From contig NZ_JAAOMP010000038.1 in assembly GCF_018853815.1 (NCBI RefSeq), positions 1-36,352 on the forward strand: a DNA stretch of 36,352 nucleotides, written 5' to 3'. The DNA is from Acidithiobacillus sulfurivorans. GTDB taxonomy: Bacteria; Pseudomonadota; Gammaproteobacteria; Acidithiobacillales; Acidithiobacillaceae. Of the stretch, positions 35,608 to 36,352 are shown piece by piece. Both the position numbers and the translations under genes were made by a program. Positions within the stretch are counted from its first letter, which is position 1; each line of letters begins with the position of its first letter. The notes below the pieces were generated by a model, which was not told where the DNA came from, did no database searches, and was given only the letters and a program-made list of their open reading frames with translations.

Positions 35608-36352
35608 ACCGGTTCAAGACGGTATCTGTTTACTGCTTAAGTGGCTGTTGGCGCGAATGACCTTTTGCAGGATGTCGTGGGCGGTTTTGGTCCAGATGAA
35701 AGGTTTGGGATGGGTGTTGTGGTGATCGATGTATCCCTCAATGGCCTGGATGAGTTCAGACACACTGGTGAACACCCCACGACGTAACCGCTGGGTCGTG
35801 ATATCCCGGAAGAAACGCTCGACCATGTTGAGCCAGGATGCCGAAGTGGGCGTGAAGTGCATGTGTATGCGTGGGTGCTTGTCGAGCCACGCCTGTACTA
35901 CCGGGTGTTTATGGGTCGCATAGTTGTCGGCAATCAGATGCAAGGCCTTGTCCTTGGGCGTCTGCCGATCAATTTTCTTCAGGAACTTCAGCCATTCCAC
36001 ATGGGTATGTCGCTGTTGACACTGCCCGATGACCTGACCATCCAGCACGTTGAGTGCGGCAAACAAGGTCGTGGTACCATTACGCTTGTAGTCGTGGGTC
36101 ATCGTTTCTGCGCGTCCCTTTTTGAGGGGGAGTCCCGGTTGGGTCCGGTCCAGGGCCTGTACCTGACTTTTTTCATCCACGCAGAGCATCAAGGCATGTT
36201 CCGGGGGAGACATATACAACCCCACAATATCTTCCAGCTTCTCCACAAAATGCGGATCACGTGACACGTTGAAACCACGCAGCAGATGGGGCTTGAGGCC
36301 ATGCTTGCGCCAATGCCGCGACACACTGGCGGCACTGACACCCAGTTCTGCC
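35608..36352 (-). mobile_element. IS630-family insertion sequence (partial, runs off the window)
   Basis: The element is inserted in istB next to a TA dinucleotide (35606-35607), as expected for IS630/Tc1 elements, which duplicate TA. The boundary is approximate because the other end is outside the window. It contains one transposase gene. Confidence 0.7.
35614..36352 (-). CDS. IS630-family DDE transposase (partial at window edge)
   Basis: The frame is open to the right edge (at least 245 codons). [13 protein letters not shown] belongs to the end of the helix-turn-helix region. The DDE catalytic residues are visible in [29 protein letters not shown] and [18 protein letters not shown], the IS630 pattern. 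The N-terminal DNA-binding domain lies outside the window. The GTG at 36324 is internal, not the start. The stop is a few bases from the inferred element end. No frameshift is seen in the visible part, so the copy may be active. Confidence 0.9.
   Translation of the reverse strand, partial: AELGVSAASVSRHWRKHGLKPHLLRGFNVSRDPHFVEKLEDIVGLYMSPPEHALMLCVDEKSQVQALDRTQPGLPLKKGRAETMTHDYKRNGTTTLFAALNVLDGQVIGQCQQRHTHVEWLKFLKKIDRQTPKDKALHLIADNYATHKHPVVQAWLDKHPRIHMHFTPTSASWLNMVERFFRDITTQRLRRGVFTSVSELIQAIEGYIDHHNTHPKPFIWTKTAHDILQKVIRANSHLSSKQIPS

Noticed and set aside
32370-36352. CRISPR array, integrase, toxin-antitoxin or complete defence system
   Set aside because: No regularly spaced repeats, no integrase motif and no intact effector were found; only fragments and IS genes.

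Overview
The window looks like chromosome of an autotrophic gammaproteobacterium-like acidophile, most likely an Acidithiobacillus species. The evidence is a DabAB-type inorganic carbon uptake operon beside a CbbR-like LysR regulator, followed by the leuB-asd-fimV-truA-trpF...accD-folC-cvpA-purF-metZ and queA-tgt-yajC-secD-secF gene orders. The genus is inferred from gene content and moderately GC-rich coding sequence; no database search was possible.

Layout. (1) 1-1004: the tail of a plus-strand gene, perhaps a LysR-type regulator, converges on an AT-rich gene for a DUF6671-type zinc-ribbon protein. (2) 1089-7727, minus strand: a compact series hugZ-like, tpm, LysR regulator, dabB, dabA. Most junctions overlap. 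The exception is an AT-rich gap with dyads before dabB, probably the regulated dab promoter. (3) 7827-8483: a secreted single-HKD phospholipase D-type nuclease. (4) 8504-10848, minus strand: the molybdenum cofactor operon mobA-mobB-moeA. (5) 10903-24860, plus strand: an unrecognised 185-residue protein coupled to leuB, then asd, fimV, truA, trpF, trpB, trpA, accD, folC, cvpA, purF and metZ. These cover leucine, aspartate-family, tryptophan, fatty acid, folate, purine and methionine synthesis, with a polar-hub protein (FimV) and a tRNA pseudouridine synthase. (6) 24924-32187, plus strand: a CBS-domain protein, a CNNM/CorC-type membrane protein, queA and tgt (queuosine), then yajC-secD-secF (protein export). 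(7) 32277-32368: tRNA-Ser(CGA). (8) 32369-36352: an accessory region of broken genes. It holds the C-terminal part of a ComEC-like metallo-beta-lactamase-fold protein, the tail of a TnpB, an unknown gene cut by an IS21-like end, an istB fragment, and an IS630-family transposase inserted in istB that runs off the window.

The core is conserved housekeeping sequence. The best candidates for something undescribed are the DUF6671 gene next to dabBA, the 185-residue gene coupled to leuB (its C-terminus faintly resembles phage head-morphogenesis domains), a perfect 11-bp hairpin at the truA start, and the nested IS wreckage beside the tRNA-Ser gene. No CRISPR array, integrase or complete defence system was found.
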